Source: Sutterella sp. | GTDB taxonomy: Bacteria; Pseudomonadota; Gammaproteobacteria; Burkholderiales; Burkholderiaceae_F | NCBI GenBank assembly: GCA_020025965.1 | Contig: JAHHRG010000005.1 | Span: 1 to 55,156 of the forward strand | Direction of reading: 5' to 3' | Length of the DNA stretch: 55,156 bases | Shown here: positions 33,224 to 42,954 of the stretch, one piece after another | Position numbering within the stretch: position 1 is the first letter of the stretch | Layout of the letters: each line of letters begins with the position of its first letter | Notes under the pieces: generated by a model | Databases searched by the model: none | The model's input: only the letters and a program-made list of their open reading frames with translations | Told to the model about the DNA's origin: nothing | Translations under genes and position numbers: made by a program

Positions 33224-35296
33224 CTACTTACCCCAAGAGTCTCTCAGTCCTACCGAGAGATTGAAGACCGGCTTCTCGGCCGTGTGATCTTCACGGTCAG
33301 CCACAAAGTAACCGTTACGTTCGAACTGGAATTTATCGTCCTTGGCAGCTGCGGCCGCAGCCGGTTCTACAAAGGACGAAAGAATGACCTTCGAATTCGG
33401 GGTCAGACGATCGAGGAAGCTACCTTCGCCTTCATCAGGATGCGGCGCATTAAAGAGTCGATCGTAAACACGAATTTCGGAAGGAACGGCCGTCTTGGCA
33501 TCAAGCCAATGGATCGTTGCTTTTGTCTTCACGTTCATCGAACCTTCGGTTCCCGACTTGGTTTCCGGCAAATAGTCGGCATGAACAACGGTCACGCGGC
33601 CATTTTCATCCTTTTCAAAGGAAGTCGGCACAATCACGTAGCCGTAACGCAAGCGGACGGGTTTAGCGGGCTTGCCGTCAGCCGGGATCGTCAAACGACG
33701 ATATCCTTTGGGCGGCACTTCAGCGAAGTCTTCTTCTTCAATCCAAAGTTCCTTCGAGAAGGAAATCTGACGCGTTCCCATTTCCGGATGCAAGGGATGG
33801 TTGTCGGCCGTGAGCATTTCGCTCTGTCCCTCAGGATAGTTGTCGATCACGAGCTTGAGCGGACGCAACACGGCAATGCGACGTTGAGCCTTGGCTTCCA
33901 AGTCTTCGCGCAAGCACTGTTCGAGCACGGAGTAATCGATCCAACCGCCTGCGACACGGGAAATACCGCAACGTTCGGCGAAAGCCTGAATGCTCTTCGG
34001 CGTAAAGCCGCGACGACGCAGACCGACAATCGTCGGCATACGAGGATCGTCCCAACCGTCGACATACTTGTCCTGCACAAGCTGGATGAGCTTACGCTTG
34101 CTGACCACAACGTACGTCAGGTTCAGACGGTTGAATTCATACTGATGAGAGAGCAGGAAGAAGTTCGGACGAACCACCTCCAACGCAGCCTGCATCAGCG
34201 GAGTGAAGTTTTCCGGGAATTGAAGAAGCATGGCGAAGAAGCGGACTACAGACTCATTCGTCAGCTCAGCAGGCACACCTTCAGCCCAGCTTTCCATCAA
34301 AGCAGCCATCTGCGTTTCCGGGATGCTCTGTCCGAGCTTTGCGCGGCTTTCGTATGCCTTGGCAACAAAAGCCATGGCACGATCGTCGGCACCCGTCGCC
34401 ATACGCTGAATAATGCCGAGTGCTTCGGCGTACTGCGGCGCACGAAGAGCCGGGATGATGCGTTCGAGAGCCCAGTTGTAGAACGCACGCTGGTCTTCGA
34501 ATTCAAGCGTACAGATCGAATGCGTAATATTTTCGAGCGAGTCTTCGATCGGATGCGCAAAGGTGTACATCGGGTAGATGCACCACTTGTTGCCCGTCGA
34601 ATGATGTTCGGCAAAACGAATACGGTAAATGGCCGGATCGCGGAGATTGATATTGGGACTGGCCATATCGATCTTGGCACGGAGAACCATCGAACCTTCG
34701 GCATGCTTGCCGTCACGCATTTCGCGGAAGATACGAAGATTGTCTTCCACGGAACGATCGCGATAAGGAGAATTTTTACCCGGTTCCTTTAGAGTCCCGC
34801 GCGTAGCATGCATTTCGTCGGGGGTCTGTTCATCGACATAGGCATAGCCCGTCTTGATCAGATGCTCGGCAAAAGCGTACATGTATTCGAAATAAGAGCT
34901 CGCGAAATAAAGATTCGTTTCGTTCTTGTATTTCCAATCAAAACCGAGCCAATGAACGCTGTCCACAATACCGTCTACGTATTCCTGGTCTTCTTTAACC
35001 GGATTCGTATCGTCAAAGCGCATATGGCAAGCACCCTGATAATCACGAGCCAAACCGAAATTCAGGCAAATACTCTTGGCATGACCGATGTGAAGATAAC
35101 CGTTGGGTTCCGGCGGGAAACGCGTACGGATCTTGGCCGTATCGGGCTCGCCTTCTTCGAGCTGCTTCGAGTACGGACCGGGCGTACCGCTCCAGTAGCG
35201 AGGCAGGTTGGCCCCTTTGGCCAAATCGTCGTCAATAATATTGCGAATGAAGTTTGTAACCTGTGCAGTGACAGGGGCTTCCGTTTCTGAGCTCAT
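33224..35296 (-). CDS. glnS: Glutaminyl-tRNA synthetase with a large catalytic-domain insertion
   Basis: Charges tRNA-Gln. Class I core: FPPEPNGYLHIGHAKS (HIGH motif at 70-72), FDDTNPVKEDQEYV, SPYRDRSVEDNL, AEHHSTGNKWCIYPMYTFAHPIED, VVSKRKL (KMSKS equivalent, about 397-403) and GWDDPRMPT are intact, and the C-terminal anticodon-binding beta-barrels end with AEKPVFNLSVGLRDSWGK. It is 690 aa against 554 in E. coli. Two insertions explain this: about 25 residues before the HIGH motif (30-57), and about 100 residues (roughly 281-383) between FYNWALERI and HQYEFNRLNL, where the E. coli enzyme has a short loop. The frame is continuous and codon use uniform, so it is not an assembly error by appearance. 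The inserted part looks helical. TACAAT (minus, 35390-35385) is a possible -10. Confidence 0.95.
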   Translation of the reverse strand: MSSETEAPVTAQVTNFIRNIIDDDLAKGANLPRYWSGTPGPYSKQLEEGEPDTAKIRTRFPPEPNGYLHIGHAKSICLNFGLARDYQGACHMRFDDTNPVKEDQEYVDGIVDSVHWLGFDWKYKNETNLYFASSYFEYMYAFAEHLIKTGYAYVDEQTPDEMHATRGTLKEPGKNSPYRDRSVEDNLRIFREMRDGKHAEGSMVLRAKIDMASPNINLRDPAIYRIRFAEHHSTGNKWCIYPMYTFAHPIEDSLENITHSICTLEFEDQRAFYNWALERIIPALRAPQYAEALGIIQRMATGADDRAMAFVAKAYESRAKLGQSIPETQMAALMESWAEGVPAELTNESVVRFFAMLLQFPENFTPLMQAALEVVRPNFFLLSHQYEFNRLNLTYVVVSKRKLIQLVQDKYVDGWDDPRMPTIVGLRRRGFTPKSIQAFAERCGISRVAGGWIDYSVLEQCLREDLEAKAQRRIAVLRPLKLVIDNYPEGQSEMLTADNHPLHPEMGTRQISFSKELWIEEEDFAEVPPKGYRRLTIPADGKPAKPVRLRYGYVIVPTSFEKDENGRVTVVHADYLPETKSGTEGSMNVKTKATIHWLDAKTAVPSEIRVYDRLFNAPHPDEGEGSFLDRLTPNSKVILSSFVEPAAAAAAKDDKFQFERNGYFVADREDHTAEKPVFNLSVGLRDSWGK

Positions 35297-35397
35297 ATTT
35301 CTTATCCCAGAACGGCATATCCGTTCTGTATTTAAATGTTCAGTCCACGTCGCGACGTTCTCGAACTCGCGACAAATAATGCTTATTGTAAAGAAAC

Positions 35398-36303
35398 CTA
35401 CGAATTTTGCTTCGGCAAGCGCGTAATGAGGCTTGAAGTATCCATTCTACCGCCGCCTTTTTGTTGAATTTCTTCGTAGAAACGATCAACCATCTCAGTT
35501 ACCGGCAACTCGGAGCCATTTCGTCGCGCTTCGTCTTGAACAATCCCCAAGTCCTTTCTCATCCAATCGACGGCAAAACCGAAATCGAATTGACCGTCAA
35601 CCATGGTGTCACCTCTGTTGAGAAGCTGCCAGGAAGAGGCAGCTCCTTTACCGATAGCCGCTAGAACTTGATGCATATCCAATCCGGCGTTCATCCCGAA
35701 AGCGAGAGCCTCTGCAAGGCCCTGTACGCAACCGGCAATACAAATCTGATTGACCATCTTGGCGAGTTGTCCGGCACCGCAGTCCCCAAAGCGGGTAATC
35801 GCGGCACCGTAAGCCGTCATGACAGGACGAATCGCGTCAATAGTCTCGGATTCTCCACCGCAGAGAATCGTAAGACATCCGTTTTCTGCCCCCGCCTGAC
35901 CGCCCGATACAGGTGCGTCGACAAAGCCGAGCTTCAACTCACGAGCCTTTGCCGACAGTTCGCGCTCGACATTGGCACTCGCCGTCGTATGGTCGACAAA
36001 GACGGCGCCTTCTTTCATACCGGCAAAAGCGCCGGTTTTACCCAAAACGACGCTGCGAAGATCATCGTCATTGCCAACACAGGCAAAAACGATCTGAGCA
36101 TCTCGGGCAGCCTCACAAGGCGTTACAGCCTTTCGACCGCCGAATTCTTCTACCCAACGATCGGCTTTGACACCGGTACGGTTATAAACACAGACATCAT
36201 GACCCGCCTTTTGCAAATGACCAGCCATGGGATATCCCATCGTTCCTAGACCGATAAAAGCCACTTTCTGCCGCGTTACGGCCTGATATGTTTTCTCCGT
36301 CAT
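35398..36303 (-). CDS. NAD(P)-dependent oxidoreductase, 3-hydroxyisobutyrate dehydrogenase / tartronate semialdehyde reductase family
   Basis: Beta-hydroxyacid dehydrogenase. 301 aa. The Rossmann motif GLGTMGYPMAGHLQKAGH and the substrate-site motif FVDAPVSGGQAGAENG are clear; the catalytic Lys is in GAGQLAKMVNQ. Substrate is undecided between 3-hydroxyisobutyrate, tartronate semialdehyde and related short beta-hydroxyacids. The frame extends 56 residues further up; ATG at 36303 is selected because AAGGAG lies nine bases upstream and the family N-terminus starts here. It follows sbcB by 13 bp and is likely cotranscribed with rng and sbcB. Confidence 0.9.
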   Translation of the reverse strand: MTEKTYQAVTRQKVAFIGLGTMGYPMAGHLQKAGHDVCVYNRTGVKADRWVEEFGGRKAVTPCEAARDAQIVFACVGNDDDLRSVVLGKTGAFAGMKEGAVFVDHTTASANVERELSAKARELKLGFVDAPVSGGQAGAENGCLTILCGGESETIDAIRPVMTAYGAAITRFGDCGAGQLAKMVNQICIAGCVQGLAEALAFGMNAGLDMHQVLAAIGKGAASSWQLLNRGDTMVDGQFDFGFAVDWMRKDLGIVQDEARRNGSELPVTEMVDRFYEEIQQKGGGRMDTSSLITRLPKQNS

Positions 36304-36316
36304 GATGTCTCCTTTT

Positions 36317-37816
36317 TTAATTCGTACACGCTTCGCCCAAACGTTCCCCCCACTCGTAAAGAGCTTCAAGAATTTCTTGGGCACGTTCGTCTTCAAAGGA
36401 CGTTTCCTGTAATTCGTCGATCGCGTTGAAATAGTCGCCGATTGTGAGAACGCCGCGTTGACCTGCATCACCTTCCATCAAGCGATGCTGACGGAATTCA
36501 CGCCAACGTTCCCTCTCTTCCTCGTTCAGGGTATCGGGCCAATTTCGCGCTCTGAATCGGAAGAGCAGTTCGTCAAGTCTCGGATCGTCAAATTTCATCC
36601 CGTCGTGCACCATCTGCGCCAACAGGTCGGGTTCCGTCCGACTCACCTCTTCTTTCTTGACTCCGTCATCGCGCGTCGGAAAACCGCCGTCATAAAGACC
36701 GAAATCAACATCCGAAGGCTCGGGACGTTCGCGACTTTCGGCATATTCGAGCAGGGGACCTTCAATCAAACTCTTGATCGATAAAAGCTTCCGGTAGTTT
36801 TCGATAATGGTATTGAAATCAAGACCGTAACGTTCGGCACGATCGGCTGGAATCACCTTGAGGTTATTGCATACGAACGGAGCGGAATTCACTTGCAGAC
36901 GATAGACCGGCCCGTCAGGCAATTCATCGCGTCGAACAAACAGACGCTCCTTGATTTCCTGTTCGGAAAGCGTTGAAAGTACGGTAGGATCCTTCGAGAG
37001 GTCCCACATAAAGACTTCGTTAACGTTCTGAACATTAACGCCAATCATCGCCGCCACTCGTACAAAACCGGATTCCTGACTGAATTTCGGAGAAATCCAG
37101 ACAACAGGACGACCGCTTTCGAGCGCCGCTTTGATCTTGGCCTTCGTGCGATTTTCAAATGCCCACTGCCAGAGTCGCGGTTCCGTCTGTCGAATGAGAC
37201 GAGCAAGCCCCATGGTCGCTTCAACGTCACTCAGAGCATCGTGCGCATGTTCGTGAACAATGCCGTTAGCTTTACTCAAAAATTCCAATTTGAAACAAAC
37301 CCCTTTTCGCCCTTCGGCTTTAGGGTATTCGACCGGATCAATTTCCTCCCAGAGAGGCCATTTGATGCCGTTTCCGCGCAGAGCCCAGACGGCACAGGTA
37401 AGCGGGAAAATATCCCAGCGCGAGCAACCTTGCTTCCACATATGGGAATAAGGATCCAAAAAATTGCGCCAGAAAAGAAATCTACAGACCTCATCGTCAA
37501 AACCGAGACTGTTGTAGCCGATACTGACTGTTTCCGGCTGATTGAATCTCGCCCAAATTTCATTGGCGAAATCGCTCTCAACCATGCCTTTTTCTTCGCA
37601 AAGTTGCGGCGTAATACCGGTCAGCAAGCAACTTTCAGGATGTGGCAGATAGTCTTCGGTGGGTTTGGCATAGAAAATTTCACCTTTCCCCATCGGATTG
37701 AAATCCATGTCCGTGCGCATCCCTGCAAATTGAGCAGGGCGATCGGATCGGCGATTCAAGCCGAAGGTTTCAAAGTCGTACCAATAAAAACTCGGTTCAG
37801 TCAGCGTCTCGTTCAT
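36317..37816 (-). CDS. sbcB: Exodeoxyribonuclease I
   Basis: 3'-5' single-strand DNA exonuclease used in recombination and mismatch repair. 499 aa (E. coli 475). DEDD active site begins FYWYDFETFGLNRRSDRPAQFAGMRTD; GYNSLGFDDEVCRFLFWRN and AHDALSDVEATMGLARLI supply the later acidic residues. The C-terminal SH3-like and helical domains follow. The ATG is at 37816, 6 bp after the rng stop, so the order rng-sbcB is an operon. Confidence 0.94.
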   Translation of the reverse strand: MNETLTEPSFYWYDFETFGLNRRSDRPAQFAGMRTDMDFNPMGKGEIFYAKPTEDYLPHPESCLLTGITPQLCEEKGMVESDFANEIWARFNQPETVSIGYNSLGFDDEVCRFLFWRNFLDPYSHMWKQGCSRWDIFPLTCAVWALRGNGIKWPLWEEIDPVEYPKAEGRKGVCFKLEFLSKANGIVHEHAHDALSDVEATMGLARLIRQTEPRLWQWAFENRTKAKIKAALESGRPVVWISPKFSQESGFVRVAAMIGVNVQNVNEVFMWDLSKDPTVLSTLSEQEIKERLFVRRDELPDGPVYRLQVNSAPFVCNNLKVIPADRAERYGLDFNTIIENYRKLLSIKSLIEGPLLEYAESRERPEPSDVDFGLYDGGFPTRDDGVKKEEVSRTEPDLLAQMVHDGMKFDDPRLDELLFRFRARNWPDTLNEEERERWREFRQHRLMEGDAGQRGVLTIGDYFNAIDELQETSFEDERAQEILEALYEWGERLGEACTN

Positions 37817-37822
37817 ACATCC

Positions 37823-39280
37823 TCAACTCAACACAACGTCAAACTGTTCCTGGTTGTAGCTCGGTTCCACCTCAAGCATCACCGGTCTTTCTACAAAGGA
37901 CTGCAACAATTCCAACGCCTGCGATTCTTCTTCCAGTAACATGTCAATCACACGCTGATTAGCTTGAATATGGAATTCCTTCGCATCGCGATACTGTTTC
38001 GACAAGCGAACGATTTCTCGCATAATTTCATAGCAAACCGTTCGGGCCGTACGAATTTCACCGCGGCCTCCGCATAAAGGACAGGGTTCGCACAGGACAT
38101 GGGCCAAAGATTCGCGCGTACGCTTTCTCGTCATTTCAACGAGGCCGAGTTCCGTGAAATTGCTCACCGTCATACGAGTCTTATCGGTCGACACCGCACG
38201 ACGCAATTCGGCCAAAACCGCATCACGATGTTCGTCACAGCTCATGTCGATAAAGTCGACAATGATGATCCCGCCCAAATTGCGCAAACGCAACTGGCGA
38301 GCAATGGTCTGCGCCGCTTCCAGATTCGTCTTGTAAACCGTGTCGCTGAAATCGCGCTTACCGACATACCCTCCCGTATTCACGTCGATCGTCGTCATGG
38401 CTTCGGTTTGATCGAAAACGAGATAGCCGCCGCTCTTCAAATCAACACGGCGCTTCAGGGCTTTCTCGATTTCTTCTTCAACGCCGTTCAGCTCAAAAAG
38501 AGGAATTTCGCCCTGATAGTATGAAAGTCGATCTTTCGCAACGGGAACAAAGCGTTCGGCAAAAGAATAGAGTTCTTTGAAAGATTCGGAATTATCGACC
38601 TCTACTTTCTGAGTTTCAAGATGCACCATATCGCGAAGGACACGCTGTGCAAGCGACAGATCTTGGTAGAGCAATTTCGGCGCATTGCTCGCGCCTGCGG
38701 TTTCGCGAATGGTCGACCACAAGCGTTCCAAATAACGCATGTCTTCCGCAAACTCTTCGCGGGTTGCCCCTTCTTCGGCACTCGTTCGAATAATGTAGCC
38801 GCCCTTATCCTCTTCTGGACGAAGTTCCAGCATCATGTTTCGCAGTTCTTCACGCAACGCCGCATCTTCAATGCGCTGAGAAACGCCGATGTGATTATCT
38901 TTGGGAAGGTATACCAACTTTCGACCGGCAAGAGAAATGGTCGTCGTGAGGCGCGCACCTTTGGTTCCGATTGGATCCTTGGCAACCTGCACCATGAGAG
39001 ACTGCCCTTCGTGAATCACCTTTTCAATAGGGAGCGTTTTTTCTCCCTCACGATGTGCTTCGGCGATATCCGCCACATGCAGGAAAGCCGTACGCTCCAG
39101 ACCAATATCTAAAAAGGCACTCTGCATACCCGGCAAGACTCGAACGACCTTACCCAAGTAAACATTGCAGACCAGGCCTCGTGCCGCCGCTCGTTCGACA
39201 AACAAATCCTGAAGAACCCCGTCAATAACGGTTGCTACTCGAGTTTCTCTAGGCGTACAGTTGATAAGAATATTTTCCAC
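37823..39280 (-). CDS. rng: Ribonuclease G
   Basis: Endoribonuclease for 16S rRNA 5' maturation and mRNA decay. 485 aa, no RNase E C-terminal scaffold. N-terminal S1 region (VYLGKVVRVLPGMQSAFLDIG) is followed by the DNase-I-like catalytic domain with the metal Asp in TIDVNTGGYVG and in IIIVDFIDM, then the zinc-link CEPCPLCGG. It is divergent from rfbB. TACAAT (minus, 39345-39340) lies about 60 bp before the start and could be the -10. Confidence 0.95.
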   Translation of the reverse strand: MENILINCTPRETRVATVIDGVLQDLFVERAAARGLVCNVYLGKVVRVLPGMQSAFLDIGLERTAFLHVADIAEAHREGEKTLPIEKVIHEGQSLMVQVAKDPIGTKGARLTTTISLAGRKLVYLPKDNHIGVSQRIEDAALREELRNMMLELRPEEDKGGYIIRTSAEEGATREEFAEDMRYLERLWSTIRETAGASNAPKLLYQDLSLAQRVLRDMVHLETQKVEVDNSESFKELYSFAERFVPVAKDRLSYYQGEIPLFELNGVEEEIEKALKRRVDLKSGGYLVFDQTEAMTTIDVNTGGYVGKRDFSDTVYKTNLEAAQTIARQLRLRNLGGIIIVDFIDMSCDEHRDAVLAELRRAVSTDKTRMTVSNFTELGLVEMTRKRTRESLAHVLCEPCPLCGGRGEIRTARTVCYEIMREIVRLSKQYRDAKEFHIQANQRVIDMLLEEESQALELLQSFVERPVMLEVEPSYNQEQFDVVLS

Positions 39281-39383
39281 GATGGAGAACCTTTACGTTT
39301 GCAGATACAAACACATTCGTCAATAATGTTGTGCTTAACATTGTAGTGGTTCTCTTTTCTTCTTACTTATTGGATTTCAGCAA

Positions 39384-40406
39384 ATGATCCTTGTTACCGG
39401 TGGAGCCGGCTTTATCGGTTCCAACTTCATCTGCGAATGGCTTGCTCGAGATGATGAACCCATCCTCAATCTCGATGCCCTGACCTATGCCGGCAACTTG
39501 GATAATCTGAAAGAGGTCGCTGGAGACAGTCGTCACACTTTTGTACACGGCAACATCCTAGATGAGCAACTGCTGATCAATCTCTTCAACCGTTTTCATC
39601 CGAGAGCGGTGATTCACTTTGCTGCAGAAAGCCATGTCGATCGCTCGATCGTCAATCCTTTGGTTTTTGTCGACACTAATGTCAAAGGAACAACTACACT
39701 GCTCAATGTAGCGCTTCACTATTGGGAGCATCTAAATCCCGAAGATAAAGCAGCTTTCCGCTTTATCAATATTTCAACGGATGAGGTCTACGGTTCTCTC
39801 TCCGAATCGGATACTCCGAAAACGGAAAATGATCCGTTTAATCCGAGTAGCCCTTATTCCGCCAGCAAAGCGGCCGCCGACCAATTCGGTCGTGCCTACT
39901 CTCGGACCTATCAATTCCCCGTCATTACCGTGCGTTGCAGCAATAATTACGGTCCGAACCAATACCCGGAAAAACTTATTCCTCTGATGTTGACCCAAGC
40001 CTTGGCCGATCAATCCTTACCCGTATACGGTAACGGACGGCAAATCCGAGATTGGATTCATGTCTCTGATTTTTGTGCTGCTATCCGAAGCATTCTAGCC
40101 GGTGCCCGACCCGGTGAAATCTTCAACGTCAGCGCCAACAACGAAATCCCCAACCTCGAACTCATTCATCGGCTCATTTCCCTTCTTGACCGTCTATCTC
40201 CCAAAGACGACGGCAAGTCTCGCCTTGACAATATCGTTTTCGTAAAAGACCGCTTGGGGCACGATGTTCGATATTCTATGAATAGTTCGAAGCTAAAAAA
40301 AATGCTTCATTGGTATCCAACCATCTCTCTAAACGAGGGATTGCAGAATACCGTCGAAGCATTCCTTTGCAAGAAAGATTTATTGCGCCCCTATAACCTT
40401 CGTTAG
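39384..40406 (+). CDS. rfbB: dTDP-glucose 4,6-dehydratase
   Basis: Second step of dTDP-L-rhamnose (or other dTDP-sugar) synthesis, feeding O-antigen or core. 340 aa, SDR fold. GGAGFIGSN binds NAD+; LDALTYAGNLDNL, HFAAESHVDRS, STDEVYGSL (catalytic Asp-Glu) and YSASKAAADQ (Tyr-x-x-x-Lys) all match. The C-terminus is complete. It stands alone: rfbA, rfbC and rfbD are not adjacent in this window. The 3' end overlaps the stop of the convergent GT4 gene by 27 bp. Confidence 0.95.
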   Translation: MILVTGGAGFIGSNFICEWLARDDEPILNLDALTYAGNLDNLKEVAGDSRHTFVHGNILDEQLLINLFNRFHPRAVIHFAAESHVDRSIVNPLVFVDTNVKGTTTLLNVALHYWEHLNPEDKAAFRFINISTDEVYGSLSESDTPKTENDPFNPSSPYSASKAAADQFGRAYSRTYQFPVITVRCSNNYGPNQYPEKLIPLMLTQALADQSLPVYGNGRQIRDWIHVSDFCAAIRSILAGARPGEIFNVSANNEIPNLELIHRLISLLDRLSPKDDGKSRLDNIVFVKDRLGHDVRYSMNSSKLKKMLHWYPTISLNEGLQNTVEAFLCKKDLLRPYNLR

Positions 40407-41543
40407 CATTTCTTTCCAGCGAAGCATTATCCTTTCCTCGGAAAACTCTGTAGCCAGAAGTTTACCTTTTTGCCCCATTCTTTCTCGCAGAGCTTGATCG
40501 CTCAAAAGGATCTCAAGCCTCTGAGAGAAGTCTTTGTCGCTATCCGCACAAAGAAACCCAGAAACACCATCGGAAACAATTCTATTCACGGAACTGCAAG
40601 ATTTTCTAGCAACAACTGGGAGTTCGGAGGCCATAGCTTCAGCCACAACCAAACCAAACCCCTCATGCCGTGAAGGAAATAGAAAAAGACTCGCTCTCCG
40701 ATAAACTGAGTGTATATCACGTGTCGTTCCCTTGATTAACACTCGTCCCTCTAAAGAATATTCTTTAATTCTATTTAAAACCTTGTTATAGTAGGGCTCA
40801 TTATTGAGAAAATCACCCCAGAGCTCTAAAATCCAATCGGGATATTTTGACGCTATTTTTGAAAAAGCATCAACACACATCAATTGATCTTTTTCTTCAC
40901 AAAATCTTCCAACGTTGACAATGAGCTTTTCTCTCTTTTGATCACTGTGCGAGAAAAAGACATCATCAATAGAATTCGGTATGACTTCTATCTTATCTTC
41001 ATCAACATACCCACTTAATTCCTCGAAAAAGCCAGGAATCAAAAACTTTTCAGATTTTAATACTCGTTTTTCAAAGATATCATAAGAATCAGTGCCAAAA
41101 TAATCGACAGGCCTTCCATGGCACATAGTCAAAATCGGGACTCTGACATTGCAAAGATCGAGAATAAAAGTACTTTCCGGTGAAAAACTTATATAACAAT
41201 CAATAGCTTTCGGCATGTATTTTAACATACTGGAAGCCTTATATAATGCATCGATTTCCGCTCTTTTCTTTCTTTTCGCCACTCTGTCAAAAGAAAAAAC
41301 AAGAGCTAACTCTCTTTTTAACTTATAAAGTTTCTTTTCAAGAATGGTCTTATCAGAAAAAACATTCTTATATTCAACACCGTTCGAAAACTCAAAAAAA
41401 GGGCATCCGTCTCTCAAGTCTGCTGTTCTAACCACTACAGAGATTCCGACCTTTTTTAATCCTTGAGCTAAAGACGACAGAACCTTCTCCATCCCCCCTG
41501 AGGTGCCATTAATCGGTCCGGTATAGAACAAACAAACTCTCAT
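40380..41543 (-). CDS. Glycosyltransferase family 4 (GT-B)
   Basis: 387 aa, cytosolic or peripheral membrane, retaining GT-B. N-terminus CLFYTGPINGTSGGMEKVLSSLA matches the acceptor-side Gly-rich loop. The C-terminal donor site has the nucleotide-binding region LIVNVGRFCEEKDQ and the EX7E block HEGFGLVVAEAMASELPVVA. Probably adds a sugar to LPS core or O-antigen; donor unknown. The ATG at 41543 follows AAGGGA by eight bases; the longer frame from 41570 is not favoured. AT-rich relative to sdaA and glnA. It starts 20 bp after sdaA and converges with rfbB. Confidence 0.88.
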   Translation of the reverse strand: MRVCLFYTGPINGTSGGMEKVLSSLAQGLKKVGISVVVRTADLRDGCPFFEFSNGVEYKNVFSDKTILEKKLYKLKRELALVFSFDRVAKRKKRAEIDALYKASSMLKYMPKAIDCYISFSPESTFILDLCNVRVPILTMCHGRPVDYFGTDSYDIFEKRVLKSEKFLIPGFFEELSGYVDEDKIEVIPNSIDDVFFSHSDQKREKLIVNVGRFCEEKDQLMCVDAFSKIASKYPDWILELWGDFLNNEPYYNKVLNRIKEYSLEGRVLIKGTTRDIHSVYRRASLFLFPSRHEGFGLVVAEAMASELPVVARKSCSSVNRIVSDGVSGFLCADSDKDFSQRLEILLSDQALRERMGQKGKLLATEFSEERIMLRWKEMLTKVIGAQ

Positions 41544-41563
41544 AACAATCATCCCTTCTTGAA

Positions 41564-42943
41564 TTAACATTCAACGATACTAACAGCCAAACCGCCAAGG
41601 CTGGTTTCTTTGTACTTACTTTGCATATCGCGACCGGTTTCGAGCATGGTGCGAATCACCTGATCGAGGCTGATATAGTGAGACCCGTCACCGCGTAAAG
41701 CCATACGCGCCGCATTAATCGCCTTCGTTGCGGCAATGGCATTTCGTTCGATACAAGGAATCTGAACCTGTCCGGCAACCGGGTCACACGTGAGTCCCAA
41801 ATTGTGTTCCATGCCGATTTCAGCCGCATTCTCGATCTGCTCAATCGTACCGCCAAGAACTGCGGCCAAAGCACCGGCAGCCATCGAACAGGCAACACCG
41901 ACTTCCCCCTGACACCCGACTTCCGCACCTGAAATCGAAGCATTCTCCTTGTAAAGAATTCCAATGGCACCGGCCGTCAGTAAAAACGTACGAACGTCAG
42001 CCGGATTGCTCCCCGGCACATGCTTCAGGTAATACTGAATAACAGCAGGAATTACACCGGCAGCACCGTTCGTCGGAGCAGTCACCACCCGACCGGCCGC
42101 AGCATTCTCTTCCGAGACCGCCATGGCGTAGACATTCACCCAGTCCAAAACTGCTAACGGATCGTCCGGGTTCTTTTCCAGTTCCTTCATCAGACGATTG
42201 GTACGACGGGCAATATGGAACGGACCGGGAAGCGGATCCGTTTGCTTCATTCCTCGCTCAATTCCGGCATGCATTACCTCCCAAATGAGATCAAGCCTCT
42301 CATTGACTTCATCCTCGGAGCGAACAGCACACTCGTTTTTCATCACGATTTCAGCAATTGAGAGTTTCTCTTTTTTGGCGATAGCCATCAAGGCCGCGCA
42401 AGAATGGTATTCGTATGGAACCTTGATCGAATCGTCGCAAATCTTTTCAACGATCGGCTTTTCAGGATCCTCCTCATCCGCCAACACGACAAATCCACCG
42501 CCGACGGAATAGAAACGGCGTTCGTACACCACTTCTTTACCGTTCAATGCAGTAATCGTCATTGCGTTGGTATGGAAAGTCGGTACCTTTCTGGGATGAA
42601 AAACAATATCCACATCAGGATTAAAAGCCACTTCGTATTTTTCATCCAATAACAGCTTATGCGTTTCAAGAACACCCTCAATCAAAGGCTTCAGCATGTC
42701 CGGATCCATTTTTTCCGGAGTATTGCCCATCAGCCCCAACTGAACAGCCGTATCAGTTCCGTGCCCTTTCCCCGTTGCGGCCAAGCTCCCCATCAATTCG
42801 ATATTGATTGACTTAACACGATCGATCAAATGACGTTCTTTGAGAATGTCCAGAAACTGCACACCGGCACGCATCGGACCAACCGTATGAGACGAAGACG
42901 GACCAATACCGACCTTGAAAATGTCAAAAACACTGATAGACAT
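41564..42943 (-). CDS. sdaA: L-serine ammonia-lyase (iron-sulfur dependent)
   Basis: Deaminates L-serine to pyruvate and ammonia. 459 aa fused alpha-beta form. GPSSSHTVGPMRAG (14-25) opens the protein. Cys ligands of the [4Fe-4S] cluster are in CAALMAIAKKE, GAEVGCQGEVGVACSMAAGA and GLTCDPVAGQVQIPC. The complete single-chain length is typical of proteobacteria. It lies 11 bp after msbA and 20 bp before GT4, inside envelope genes; linkage to serine catabolism is not obvious from context. It fits an amino-acid-consuming organism. Confidence 0.95.
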   Translation of the reverse strand: MSISVFDIFKVGIGPSSSHTVGPMRAGVQFLDILKERHLIDRVKSINIELMGSLAATGKGHGTDTAVQLGLMGNTPEKMDPDMLKPLIEGVLETHKLLLDEKYEVAFNPDVDIVFHPRKVPTFHTNAMTITALNGKEVVYERRFYSVGGGFVVLADEEDPEKPIVEKICDDSIKVPYEYHSCAALMAIAKKEKLSIAEIVMKNECAVRSEDEVNERLDLIWEVMHAGIERGMKQTDPLPGPFHIARRTNRLMKELEKNPDDPLAVLDWVNVYAMAVSEENAAAGRVVTAPTNGAAGVIPAVIQYYLKHVPGSNPADVRTFLLTAGAIGILYKENASISGAEVGCQGEVGVACSMAAGALAAVLGGTIEQIENAAEIGMEHNLGLTCDPVAGQVQIPCIERNAIAATKAINAARMALRGDGSHYISLDQVIRTMLETGRDMQSKYKETSLGGLAVSIVEC

Positions 42944-42954
42944 GCTGATTTACT

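Noticed and set aside
34150..34460. Possible frameshift or misassembly in glnS producing the insertion
   Set aside because: The frame is open throughout, codon usage matches the flanks and no stop or direct repeat flanks it, so the simplest reading is a genuine insertion.
33197..34792. 531-aa plus-strand frame opposite glnS
   Set aside because: Shadow of GlnRS; the plus frame lacks any domain, and it begins in the glnS terminator.
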